Positions 16,345 to 24,597 are shown, counted from the stretch's first letter. The stretch is DNA of 64,000 bases from WTFV01 sp965116825 (GCA_965116825.1 OZ220736.1:4464001-4528000), one strand, 5' to 3'. Notes: generated by a model from the sequence alone, not told the origin. Translations and numbers: made by a program.

Positions 16345-17589
16345 ATGAAAGCGCTGGACGGAGTTCGCATTCTCGACATGACCCACGTGCAATCCGGACC
16401 CACCTGCACGCAGTTGCTCGCCTGGTTCGGCGCCGACGTGATCAAGGTGGAGCGGCCGGGGGTGGGCGACGCCACGCGCGGGCAGTTGCGCGACATCCCC
16501 GACGTGGACAGCCTCTACTTCACGATGCTGAACCACAACAAGCGCAGCATCACGATCAACACGAAGTCCGACACCGGCCGCGCGATCTTCACGCGCCTCA
16601 TCGAGTCGTGCGACGTGCTGGCCGAGAACTTCGCGCCGGGCGCCCTCGACCGCATGGGCTTCACCTGGGAGCGCATCCAGGAGATCAACCCGCGCATCAT
16701 CTACGCCTCGGTCAAGGGCTTCGGCCCCGGCCCCTACGAGGACTGCAAGGTCTACGAGAACGTCGCGCAGTGCACCGGCGGCGGCGCCAGCACCACCGGC
16801 TTCGACGACGGGCCCCCGACCGTCACCGGCGCCCAGATCGGCGACTCGGGCACCGGCCTGCACCTGGCCCTCGGCATCGTCACCGCGCTTTTCCAGCGCG
16901 AGAAGTCCGGCCGCGGCCAGCGCGTCGTCTGCGCCATGCAGGACGGCGTGCTCAACCTCTGCCGGGTCAAGCTGCGCGATCAGCAGCGGCTCGCCCACGG
17001 CCCGCTCAAGGAGTACCCGCAGTATCCGAACGGTACCTTCGGCGCTGCCACCCCGCGCTCGGGCAACGCCTCGGGCGGCGGCCAACCCGGCTGGATCGTC
17101 AAGTGCAAGGGCTGGGAGGACGACCCCAACGCCTACATCTACGTCATCACCCAGGCCGCCGCGTTCGCCGGCCTCGCCCGCGCCATCGGCCGCGCCGACT
17201 GGCTCGACGACCCGGAGTGGAACACCCCGGAGGCGCGTCTCCCGAAGCTCGAGCAGGTCTTCGACGCCATCGAGCAGTGGACCAAGACCAAGACCAAGTT
17301 TGAGGTGATGGAGATCCTCAACCCGCTCAACGTGCCGTGCGGTCCGGTCCTCTCGATGCAGGAGCTCTCCCAGGAGCCGTCGCTGCGCGGCACCGGCACC
17401 GTCGTCGAGGTCGATCACCCCACCCGCGGCAAGTACCTCACCGTCGGCAACCCCATCAAGCTGTCCGATTCGCCCGCCGACGTCGCGCGGTCGCCGCTGC
17501 TCGGCGAGCACACCGAGGAGATTCTCGGGTCGGTGCTCGGGATGAGCGCCGGGGAGATAGAGGCGGCGAAGGCGTCCAAGGCCGTCTGA
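16345..17589 (+). CDS. frc: Formyl-CoA:oxalate CoA-transferase
   Basis: 414 residues, a class III CoA-transferase (CaiB/BaiF family), very close throughout to E. coli Frc as recalled: VQSGPTCTQLLAWFGADVIK, QLRDIPD, YENVAQ, NLCRVKLRDQQRL and GNASGGGQPGWI all match. The catalytic aspartate is D167 (in QIGDSGTG, equivalent to Frc D169). The glycine loop reads SGGGQ, where E. coli has GGGGQ. It moves CoA between formate and oxalate. The usual partner, oxalyl-CoA decarboxylase (oxc), is not in the window. It is cotranscribed with the PanE-like gene (12-nt gap, ribosome site GGAG). Confidence 0.87.
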   Translation: MKALDGVRILDMTHVQSGPTCTQLLAWFGADVIKVERPGVGDATRGQLRDIPDVDSLYFTMLNHNKRSITINTKSDTGRAIFTRLIESCDVLAENFAPGALDRMGFTWERIQEINPRIIYASVKGFGPGPYEDCKVYENVAQCTGGGASTTGFDDGPPTVTGAQIGDSGTGLHLALGIVTALFQREKSGRGQRVVCAMQDGVLNLCRVKLRDQQRLAHGPLKEYPQYPNGTFGAATPRSGNASGGGQPGWIVKCKGWEDDPNAYIYVITQAAAFAGLARAIGRADWLDDPEWNTPEARLPKLEQVFDAIEQWTKTKTKFEVMEILNPLNVPCGPVLSMQELSQEPSLRGTGTVVEVDHPTRGKYLTVGNPIKLSDSPADVARSPLLGEHTEEILGSVLGMSAGEIEAAKASKAV

Positions 17590-17774
17590 GTGTCGCGGTA
17601 GACATTCCGGTCCGGCCGGGACGGGGGTGACTGCCCACCGCGACAAAGTGCCGTCACGTGTACTGCAAGCGAGCCCAACGGGTCCGTGCTATCCTGTCGG
17701 CAGTCTTGGGGGTAGGGGATTGCCCCGAACCCCGGTAGGGCCTGGAGCAACAGCCGGGCGCTGGGCGGCGAAAG

Positions 17775-18383
17775 ATGCGAATGAATCGCGTGGAGCCGAC
17801 GCGGACGGAGGCGTCGGCGTCTTCTTCTCAGGAGTTGTTGGAGCGGGCGCGCGAAGGCGATTCCGGCGCGCTGAACCGGTTGTTCGAACGCTATCTCCCG
17901 CGCCTCCACCGGTGGGCGCACAGACGGGTTCCGACCTGGGCGCGCGATGCGGCCGACACCGCCGATCTCGTCCAGGACACCGTGTTCCACACCCTGCGCC
18001 GCCTCGATTCCTTCAAGCCGCAACGCGATGGCGCACTGCTGGGATATCTCCGGCGCTCGCTCGTGAATCGGGTCCACGACCAGTTTCGCCGCGCCTCCCG
18101 CCGGCCCCAGGTCGACCCGCTGGCGGACGGGCTCGAGGAGCGAGTCTCGAACGACGAAGAATCGCCGCTCGACGTGGTGATCGGCCACGATGACCGGCGA
18201 CGCTACGAAGCGGCGTTGAAGCGCTTGCGACCGATCGATCGGCGGGCGATCGTCGCGAGCATCGAACTCGGCTACAACTACGAGCAGCTCGCGCTCGTGC
18301 TGAACAAACCCTCGGCCCCGGCGGCGCGACTCGCCGTCCGACGCGCGCTGCTTCGCCTCGGCGATGAGATGCGTCGTGAATGA
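17775..18383 (+). CDS. ECF-type RNA polymerase sigma factor
   Basis: 202 residues. Region 2 is visible around residues 20-100 (ELLERAREGDSGALNRLFER, ADLVQDTVFHTLRRLDSF) and region 4 around 145-200 (LKRLRPIDRRAIVASIELG with a final helix-turn-helix). Length is normal for an ECF factor. Its stop overlaps the start of the downstream kinase (ATGA), indicating translational coupling. No anti-sigma factor is present, so the kinase is the likely regulator, as shown for the EcfP/PknT pair of Vibrio parahaemolyticus. A second in-frame ATG at 17781 is an alternative start. The 185-bp upstream gap shows no confident promoter. Confidence 0.85.
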   Translation: MRMNRVEPTRTEASASSSQELLERAREGDSGALNRLFERYLPRLHRWAHRRVPTWARDAADTADLVQDTVFHTLRRLDSFKPQRDGALLGYLRRSLVNRVHDQFRRASRRPQVDPLADGLEERVSNDEESPLDVVIGHDDRRRYEAALKRLRPIDRRAIVASIELGYNYEQLALVLNKPSAPAARLAVRRALLRLGDEMRRE

Positions 18384-21145
18384 GTGGCCGCCAGCACCTC
18401 GATTCCGTCGCTGATGCCGTCGCGGCCGGCGAGGCCGTGGACTGGCACGACGTCGAGCGGGTCGGGACGAAGCCCGGCGACGCCGACCTGATCCGCCAGC
18501 TCAAGATCGTCTCGGCCATCGGCGCGACTCGGCGCACTCAGGTGCCGCCCGGCCCGACCTGGTGGGACCGTACGGTGGAGACTGGTGTGGCCGTCGTGCT
18601 CACCATTGCCGTGATGCAGCTTGCGCTGGCGATCGTGGGCGCTCCTGCCGCACTCGCCCGGGTAGGGTGGCCTCACATCGTCAACGTTCTGATCTTCGGT
18701 GGTGGCGGCCTGGTGTTGTTGGCGGGCGGCGGACGTGACCGTCGACTTCCGCTGTTGGGCGCGCTGTTTCTCACGATCAGCTCCGCTTTCGCGGCCGCTT
18801 TGATGCCGTCGTCCGGAGCCGCCCTCGGCGGCACGCTTGCCGCGGTGCTACGTCCGCTGCTACCGGAAGCGTTTCTTTCGCTGATGCTGTGGCGTTTCGT
18901 CCGCGAGTTCCCCGCCGACACCCAACGAACGCGGGCGCGCCGAGTCGCCAGCGTCTTCGTGGACGTCTCGTTCGGTGCCGGCGCCGTTCTCTTCACGGTT
19001 AACGCTCTCGGGTGGATTGGCGATTCCACGATGCTGGCGTCGTTGAGGGCGCTCGTCGACTTGCTCGACCGCGACCATCCCGACCGGGCGTACTGGCCGC
19101 TGCTCTTCGCCATCGCGGCCCCCGCCATTCCGTTTCTTTTGTGGAAGACCCGGCTCGAGTCGTACGAGGACCGACACCGCGTGATGCTGTTCGTAGGCGC
19201 GCTCGCGGTCGGGCTGGCGCCGTTCTTGGTCGTGGTGATTGCGACGCCGTTCGTGCCGGCGCTTCGGGACCCACTGGTGCAGCCGCAGGTCGGAGTCGTC
19301 CTCTACGCAGCGCTCGCGTCGATTGTCCCGATTACGGCCTACTCCGTCACCGTCGACCGCGTGATGGATCTGCAGTTCCTCATCCGCATCACGCTGCAGT
19401 ACGCCTTGGCGCGTTACGCCGTCTGGGCCGTCAGCCTCGCGCCGCTCGTCTACGTGGGGCTCGACGTTTACGCAAACCAGCAATTGACCATCGCCGAGTA
19501 TCTCGAACGCTTCCTACCCGCCGGGCCTCTCGCGCTCTCCACCGCGGGCCTGACCGTCCTGGTCCTTCGGCAGAGTCTGCTCCGCGCGATCGACCAGTGG
19601 TTTCTTCTCGAGCCATCCGACCAGGCACAGACTCTAGCCCGGCTCGAGCAGCGATACCGAGCGGCGGCCAATCTACGTGGCGTGGCGAGGGCGCTCGCCG
19701 AGGAGCTGAGCCGGGCGCTGCACCCCACGTCGGTGGCGGTATTACTCGTCAACGACGACGGAACCGAGCTGATCCCGGTCGAAGGGACGACGGACCCGAT
19801 CCGGCGCGATTCGGCTTTGCTCGAGGTCCTGCGCTCGACTCGTGGCGACGTGCAGCTCGATGCGCGTGCGCTGGGGTCGATAGCGCGATTGCTTCTGCCG
19901 GTGGATCGGGAGTGGCTGGACGACGTTGACGCCCACCTGCTGTCCCCGCTCGTCGGGTCGACGGGAGTGCTTCTGGGTGTGGTGGCGATCGGCGAGGCCC
20001 GGACCGGGTTACCTTACTCGGCCGCCCAAATCGCACTCATGACGGCAGCCCGCGGCCAAGCCGCTATGCAGATCGAGAATCGCGTACTTCGGGGCCGTGA
20101 AGCTGACGAGGGTCATTCGCGCCATGATCCCGCCGCGCAAGGGCTCGACTGGCGGGACGAGCCGGCCGTGTACTGTACGGCGTGCTCGCTGGTCTGGAGC
20201 CCCGAGACCCGCAAGTGCTCGTGCGGCGCCGACACCAGCGTTGCCGCGCTGCCGTTATTCGTTCGGGGGAAGTTCCGTCTCGAACGGCTGGTCGGTGCGG
20301 GAGGTATGGGCGTCGTCTACCTGGCGGCCGACATGGTCTTGGATCGTCACGTAGCGATCAAGACGTTGCCGTTACTCCGGTCGAAGTCGGCCGAACGACT
20401 GCACCGCGAGGCGCGAACGATGGCGAGGGTTGTTCACCCGAACCTGGCTCTCATCTACGGAACCGAGCAGTGGCGGGGCACGCCGATGCTGGTCGTCGAG
20501 TACCTCGACGGGGGCACGCTGCGTGACTCGATCCGACGCGGTCCCGTGTCCTATGCGGAGGCGGTCGAACTCGGAATCGTGCTGGCGGATGTCCTCGATC
20601 GCGTGCACGCCTCGGGAGTGTTGCACCGCGACGTGAAGCCGAGCAACATCGGCTATACCACCGACCGCCGACCGAAGTTGCTGGACTTCGGGTTGGCGCT
20701 GCTCGATCGGACCCGGGATCCTCGCTCCGAGGAGGAGCCGCTTTCAGGCCGCGAGGCCGAAGCGTTGCTCCAGGCGGTCGACCCGTCGGGCACGGTGACC
20801 GTTGACGAACGGTTGGTCGGCACGCCGTTGTATCTGGCACCGGAGGCGCTCGCCGGCAGTACGCCTCAACCCTCGTTCGATCTGTGGGGGCTGGCGCTGG
20901 TACTGTACGAAGCGATCGCTGGTCGCCATCCGTTCGCGGCCGACGATGTACGCACCGTGCTGGCCGCCGCGGAACGGGCCGGCGTGCCCGATATCCGCGA
21001 CTACCGGCCGACGTGTCCCTTCGGATTGGTGGAATTCCTGCGCGACGCGTTGTCACCGAACATCGGCCGACGACCGGAGAGTGCGGGCGCCATGCGCACC
21101 GGACTTCAGCGGCTCCGCGCGAGCATCCAGGCCCACGCTCACTGA
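18380..21145 (+). CDS. Membrane Ser/Thr protein kinase with GAF-like and zinc-ribbon segments
   Basis: 921 residues. A 55-residue cytoplasmic N-terminus (VDWHDVERV...LIRQLKIVSAI, seen on other acidobacterial kinases) is followed by about 8 membrane helices (65-410), a GAF-like sensor (about 430-580), a zinc-ribbon-like CTAC-x10-CSC (C599, C602, C613, C615) and a complete C-terminal kinase domain: glycine loop GAGGMG (639-644), K661, HRD 749-751 and DFG 769-771. This reverses the usual order of kinase first, sensor outside. It is coupled to the ECF factor by ATGA overlap and probably phosphorylates it or a partner. Its stop codon is the first base triplet of the IS66 target duplication, yet the coding sequence is intact. 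Confidence 0.88.
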   Translation: MSGRQHLDSVADAVAAGEAVDWHDVERVGTKPGDADLIRQLKIVSAIGATRRTQVPPGPTWWDRTVETGVAVVLTIAVMQLALAIVGAPAALARVGWPHIVNVLIFGGGGLVLLAGGGRDRRLPLLGALFLTISSAFAAALMPSSGAALGGTLAAVLRPLLPEAFLSLMLWRFVREFPADTQRTRARRVASVFVDVSFGAGAVLFTVNALGWIGDSTMLASLRALVDLLDRDHPDRAYWPLLFAIAAPAIPFLLWKTRLESYEDRHRVMLFVGALAVGLAPFLVVVIATPFVPALRDPLVQPQVGVVLYAALASIVPITAYSVTVDRVMDLQFLIRITLQYALARYAVWAVSLAPLVYVGLDVYANQQLTIAEYLERFLPAGPLALSTAGLTVLVLRQSLLRAIDQWFLLEPSDQAQTLARLEQRYRAAANLRGVARALAEELSRALHPTSVAVLLVNDDGTELIPVEGTTDPIRRDSALLEVLRSTRGDVQLDARALGSIARLLLPVDREWLDDVDAHLLSPLVGSTGVLLGVVAIGEARTGLPYSAAQIALMTAARGQAAMQIENRVLRGREADEGHSRHDPAAQGLDWRDEPAVYCTACSLVWSPETRKCSCGADTSVAALPLFVRGKFRLERLVGAGGMGVVYLAADMVLDRHVAIKTLPLLRSKSAERLHREARTMARVVHPNLALIYGTEQWRGTPMLVVEYLDGGTLRDSIRRGPVSYAEAVELGIVLADVLDRVHASGVLHRDVKPSNIGYTTDRRPKLLDFGLALLDRTRDPRSEEEPLSGREAEALLQAVDPSGTVTVDERLVGTPLYLAPEALAGSTPQPSFDLWGLALVLYEAIAGRHPFAADDVRTVLAAAERAGVPDIRDYRPTCPFGLVEFLRDALSPNIGRRPESAGAMRTGLQRLRASIQAHAH

Positions 21146-21165
21146 GCACCGTCTTCATTTAGCGG
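21143..21165 (+). repeat. IS66 left end: target duplication plus terminal inverted repeat
   Basis: TGAGCACC (21143-21150) is the left copy of an 8-bp direct repeat. The inverted repeat GTCTTCATTTAGCGG (21151-21165) matches the right end, read in reverse complement, at 13 of 15 positions. Eight bp is the normal target duplication of the IS66 family. The duplicated bases begin with the kinase stop codon. Confidence 0.88.
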
Positions 21166-21231
21166 ATCCGGGCAAGAAATCCGCGTGTTGGGGGTAAAGG
21201 TCTTGCTGCGCGGTGCCGATAGGAAAGGGGC

Positions 21232-22728
21232 GTGGGCCTGCTGCGCCGCATACGCGCCATCCTGGAACAATCCCCATCCGAGCGGGATCCTCGGGACGTT
21301 GTCATCGAGCAACAGGACCAGGAAATCTCGCGGCTGCGTGACGAACTGGCGCGCCACAAGGGCGTGCATCGTCAGAACGGCGGCTTGCAGCGTCAGATCG
21401 AGCGGCTGGAGCGCGAGAACGAGCACCTGAAACAGCAGTTGGGAGCCGAGCGCCGCGCGGGACGCCGGCAAGCCGCACCTTTCGCCAAGAAGCGGCCACA
21501 GGGTCGCGGCGGCCGTCCCGGCCGGCGGCCCGGTGCGCGCTATGGCCGGCAGGGGCGCCGCCCGTGTCCGGCGCGGGTCGACGAGACCATCGCGGCGCCG
21601 GCGCCGACGAGCTGTCCGGACTGCGGCGGCGCGGTCGAAGTGACCGGCGCGGCGTCGCAGTATCAGGAAGACCTACCCCCGGTGCGCCCGCTGGTGCGCC
21701 GCTTCGACATCGAGGTCGGCCACTGCTCGCAGTGTCGGCGGCGTATCCAGGGCCGCCACGCCCTGCAGACCTCCGACGCGTTGGGGGCGGCCCGCGCACA
21801 GCTCGGTCCCGGTGTGGTCGCGCTGGTCGTGGAGTTGCACACCCACGGCGGCCTGCCGCTGGCCAAGGTCGCCGACCTGCTGCAGACCCGCTTCGGCCTG
21901 CAGGTGACGCCGGGGGGCCTCGCGAATCTGCTGCATCGTGCGGCACGCGACGCGCGGCCGGCCTACGAGGCGTTGCGCGAGCAGGTTCGCAACGCTCCGG
22001 TGGTCACGGCCGATGAAACCGGTTGGCGCGTCGGCGCCCGCAGCCACTGGTTGTGGGCGGCCGTCACCCCGACGACGACCGTCTACGCCATCTGTGCGGG
22101 CCGCGGATTCGAAGACGCGCAAGCGGTCCTGGGAGCCGACTTCGACGGCGTGCTCGTGCGCGACGGATGGGTGGTCTACCGCCGCTACATCAACGGCGAG
22201 CACCAAACTTGTCTGGCCCACCTGCTTCGACGCTGTGAGCATCTGCTCGAGGACCATCCCCGCTGCGGGTGGGCCGCTCAGGTGCAGGCCACCTTGCAGG
22301 CCGGCCTCGCGCTGCGCGACCGGCGCGATGCCGGCGGTCTGAGCGACCACGGCCTGGCCACCGCCCGCGGCCGACTGCTCGCCCGGCTCAGCCGGCTGAT
22401 CGACAACCCGCCGCCGCTGGACGAGGCCGAGTGCTTCGCCAACCATCTGGCCAACGAATTCGGCGCCATCTTCACGTTCCTGTGGAACCCGTCGGTCGAC
22501 GCCACCAACTGGCGCGCCGAACAAGCCATCCGGCCCGCCGTCGTCATCCGCAAGGTGTGCGGCGGCAACCGCACCCGCAAGGGCGCCGACACCCAGCAGG
22601 TCCTCGCCAGCGTCGTACGTACCGCACGCCAACGAAACCTCGACCTGCCTGCGCTATTCGCCACGATGTTGCGCGCCCCCGACTCGATCGTCCCCGACGG
22701 ATTCAACCTTCCGCCGCCGTCCGCGTGA
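21232..22728 (+). CDS. IS66-family transposase
   Basis: 498 residues from GTG 21232, with an AGGAAAGG ribosome site. In order: an N-terminal coiled coil (about 25-70, LERENEHLKQQL), a basic linker, a zinc-finger region (SCPDCGGAVEV and HCSQCRRRI), and the DDE catalytic domain with D in TADETGW, D in LVRDGWVVY and E in NWRAEQAIRP. A conserved C-terminal tail follows. It catalyses cut-and-paste or copy-type movement of the element. Length and motifs are complete, so it is probably active. Confidence 0.93.
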   Translation: MGLLRRIRAILEQSPSERDPRDVVIEQQDQEISRLRDELARHKGVHRQNGGLQRQIERLERENEHLKQQLGAERRAGRRQAAPFAKKRPQGRGGRPGRRPGARYGRQGRRPCPARVDETIAAPAPTSCPDCGGAVEVTGAASQYQEDLPPVRPLVRRFDIEVGHCSQCRRRIQGRHALQTSDALGAARAQLGPGVVALVVELHTHGGLPLAKVADLLQTRFGLQVTPGGLANLLHRAARDARPAYEALREQVRNAPVVTADETGWRVGARSHWLWAAVTPTTTVYAICAGRGFEDAQAVLGADFDGVLVRDGWVVYRRYINGEHQTCLAHLLRRCEHLLEDHPRCGWAAQVQATLQAGLALRDRRDAGGLSDHGLATARGRLLARLSRLIDNPPPLDEAECFANHLANEFGAIFTFLWNPSVDATNWRAEQAIRPAVVIRKVCGGNRTRKGADTQQVLASVVRTARQRNLDLPALFATMLRAPDSIVPDGFNLPPPSA

Positions 22729-23068
22729 GCGGCAGCGCGACACTACCGAGCCGATGCACGACCGCGAACCGGCGGCTGACCGCCGCGCCGGGTGAATGCC
22801 GAGAACGTTGACACCCAAGGCGCAGCAACCCGATGCCCGGGTCGGGTGCTTCCAGCCGTAGCTGGCCTCCGCAACCAGCAGACCTACCCCTTCGTGCCCG
22901 GGCAGCCGACGCACGCACCCCGTCCTCGGCTTCCGGCTGCGGCGTGGGTAACAGTGCAGCCACCTCGGCCTCCCGCGCAAGTCGCAACGCCCGCCAAAGG
23001 AAACCTCGGCGTCGCTCGAACTTCGACGTGCCAGGCCCATTCCACGCCCGTGTCTATTGACGAATCAC
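22729..23068 (+). other. IS66 right-hand non-coding segment
   Basis: About 340 bp between the transposase stop and the right terminal repeat. Short open frames exist on both strands (the longest is on the minus strand, 22703-22987), but none has a ribosome site, a recognisable domain or a normal composition. An imperfect copy of an internal left-end motif (TTGGGGGTAAAGG) appears near 22801-22818 in reverse complement, possibly a subterminal transposase-binding site. Confidence 0.5.
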
Positions 23069-23091
23069 CCGGTAAACGAAGACTGAGCACC
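23069..23091 (-). repeat. IS66 right end: terminal inverted repeat plus target duplication
   Basis: In reverse complement, 23069-23083 reads GTCTTCGTTTACCGG, the partner of the left terminal repeat. The right copy of the target duplication TGAGCACC follows at 23084-23091. Confidence 0.88.
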
Positions 23092-23104
23092 TTCGGGAGT
23101 GTAC

Positions 23105-23149
23105 CGAATCACGGCCGCCCGCGTTCTCCTCTCAGTGCGACGAATCACG
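23105..23149 (+). promoter_or_regulatory. Two direct repeats CGAATCACG before gene A
   Basis: Identical 9-mers at 23105-23113 and 23141-23149 are 36 bp apart; the second ends 3 nt before the GAGGAG ribosome site of the following gene. In the pre-insertion arrangement this stretch lay directly between the kinase stop and the gene. It could be an operator or activator site. No sigma-70 or typical ECF (GGAAC) promoter was found here. Confidence 0.3.
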
Positions 23150-23165
23150 CACGAGGAGACGTCCA

Positions 23166-23537
23166 TTGGCTAAGGCCGCAGACATCGACTACATCCTGTC
23201 CGACTGTCTTCTGGCTGTTGGTCAGGCCGTGGGCCCCGACAGGGGCGTGAGTTTCGATGCCGTGACGTGGTGGCACCGACGGTATTGGCGTGCCTTCCAC
23301 CATGCGATGGCCGCCAGGGGTACGTCGTGGGCTGCCGACCGTCGCCGAGTGACGGCGGTGGGTCGGTATCTCGGGCAGCGGGTGGTCGAGTACGCTGGTC
23401 CTCAAGCCGAAATCGATGTGGCGGCGGCCGCGCAGGCTTCAGCCGAGGTCGAGCGCGGCTGTCAGATGAACGCGACCCGTGGAGCCGCCTTGCCAGCCGA
23501 CTGTACGGATTCCACCTTGATAGCGTTTTCCTCCTGA
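23166..23537 (+). CDS. Uncharacterised protein, paralog A of a tandem pair
   Basis: 123 residues from TTG 23166, chosen because GAGGAG lies 7 nt upstream and the paralogous region begins a few residues in. No signal peptide or membrane helix; predicted mostly helical. Residues 5-108 align without gaps to the next gene with about 45% identity counted by eye, sharing DC..AVGQ, a D-A-V-x-WWH motif, DR..VTAVG and AxVERxCQ. The WWH motif and paired cysteines suggest a ligand or metal site, but no known family was recognised. Without the IS66 element it would start 79 nt after the sigma/kinase operon and could be its effector or target. Confidence 0.65.
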   Translation: MAKAADIDYILSDCLLAVGQAVGPDRGVSFDAVTWWHRRYWRAFHHAMAARGTSWAADRRRVTAVGRYLGQRVVEYAGPQAEIDVAAAAQASAEVERGCQMNATRGAALPADCTDSTLIAFSS

Positions 23538-23585
23538 GAGCCGACATCCTGACCCGCCTGCTGGGGTCACATCGTGGAGGCGAGA

Positions 23586-24071
23586 ATGAGCGAAATGACT
23601 TCGAGATTGCCGTCAACGGAAGCCTCCACGGCGTCTGCAGCCTCTGTCGGCGCGGGTATGGTCCCTGCCGAGCCCGCGACCGAAGGACAAGCGCTTGAGA
23701 AAGCGGTCGAGTACGTGTTGGGCGACTGCTTCTTCGCCGTGGGCCAAACCATCGGCATGCGGATGACCGTCGACTACGACGCGGTCGTCTGGTGGCACGA
23801 CCACTTTCACGCAAAGTTCCTGGCGGCGATGCGGCGCCAGGGTAATCGATGGCTGCAAGACCGGGAGAATGTAACCGCGGTCGGCTGGATGTTGGCGGAG
23901 CGCGCGGTGCGCCATGCCGCCAGCCGGGACTCGATAGACGTTGAATCGGCCCGTCGTGCTGCGGCTGATGTCGAACGATACTGTCAACTCCACGCGAAGC
24001 GTGCTGCACAAGCTAACGCGGGCAGTGGCCCGGCCAGCTCTCGGCTGGCTGGGTATTGGTGCATGCGTTAG
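23586..24071 (+). CDS. Uncharacterised protein, paralog B of a tandem pair
   Basis: 161 residues from ATG 23586, with GGAGG 5 nt upstream. An N-terminal tail of about 38 residues rich in Ser, Thr, Ala and Glu (possible phosphorylation region) precedes the paralogous core, KAVEYVLGDCFFAVGQ to VERYCQLHAKRAA. The core keeps every motif of paralog A, including AVVWWHDHF. The Ser/Thr-rich tail is interesting beside a Ser/Thr kinase operon; that connection is inference. The gap from paralog A is 48 nt, so both are probably on one transcript. Family not recognised; an internal duplication gave the pair. Confidence 0.7.
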   Translation: MSEMTSRLPSTEASTASAASVGAGMVPAEPATEGQALEKAVEYVLGDCFFAVGQTIGMRMTVDYDAVVWWHDHFHAKFLAAMRRQGNRWLQDRENVTAVGWMLAERAVRHAASRDSIDVESARRAAADVERYCQLHAKRAAQANAGSGPASSRLAGYWCMR

Positions 24072-24277
24072 TTGGTCTGGCGGTGTGTAAGGTTCCATTT
24101 CCGCAGTGTTCCCCGTGCGGGTGGGCTCACGTGTCTTCCGGGGCAGAGTGAGCCGTGGACCTTGGTGGGGGGCGGCCAGATTTGGCTCTTCGGCAGGAGA
24201 TTGTGTCACCATGCCGTGGAACTGTCATGGGCGCTGGCACGAGTGAGGAGTCTCGGGTGACTGCGGGGAGGTAGCGA

Positions 24278-24544
24278 GTGCGACAAGTAATAGTTACGGT
24301 GATTCTCGGTGTTATCGGTAGTTTGTTCGCACGGCAGTTAACCACCATCCATGCTGATCTCGAGGCACAAGGCTTGGAGGGCTCACTCTATCACTGGTTA
24401 ACGGACTTCTCGAATGGTGACATCCTTGCCATGCTTGAGATCCTCCTTATCTGTTACATTTACGCACGAGTGCGAGAAATACAGAAAGTAATGCCTCAGC
24501 AACCACCTACGTCATCCGGCATTCCGCGCATCTTCGGGTTCTAG
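24278..24544 (+). CDS. Small membrane protein of unknown function
   Basis: 88 residues from GTG 24278, with an excellent GGGGAGGT ribosome site 5 nt upstream. One hydrophobic segment is at the N-terminus (VIVTVILGVIGSLFA) and a second at about 50-66 (ILAMLEILLICYIYARV). The tail is short and Pro-rich. Its codon use is AT-richer than its surroundings (many ATT, TTG, AGT), a sign of foreign origin. It lies 206 bp after paralog B; the gap shows nothing recognisable. Whether it belongs to the same locus is uncertain. Confidence 0.6.
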   Translation: MRQVIVTVILGVIGSLFARQLTTIHADLEAQGLEGSLYHWLTDFSNGDILAMLEILLICYIYARVREIQKVMPQQPPTSSGIPRIFGF

Positions 24545-24597
24545 TGTTCTGAAACAGTTGTTTGCGAGAGAACTTATCTCGCGTGGGCCCCGAGCGT

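Larger units (their letters stand above)
21151..23083 (+). mobile_element. Complete IS66-family insertion sequence (1933 bp)
   Basis: Bounded by 15-bp imperfect terminal inverted repeats (13/15) and flanked on both sides by the 8-bp direct repeat TGAGCACC. It holds one intact transposase (tnpC type) and no tnpA/tnpB accessory genes, as in the single-gene IS66 subgroup (ISBst12-like). The unbroken transposase and perfect duplication point to a fairly recent insertion. It landed directly behind the sigma/kinase operon, separating it from the paralogous gene pair at 23166-24071. Confidence 0.9.

Noticed and set aside
21188..22818. Imperfect inverted repeats TTGGGGGTAAAGG / TTGGGTGTCAACG first taken as IS66 ends
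   Set aside because: Better ends with an exact 8-bp target duplication were found at 21151 and 23083.
22703..22987. Possible small gene inside the IS66 right part, minus strand
   Set aside because: It overlaps the transposase end, lacks a ribosome site and has no recognisable domain.
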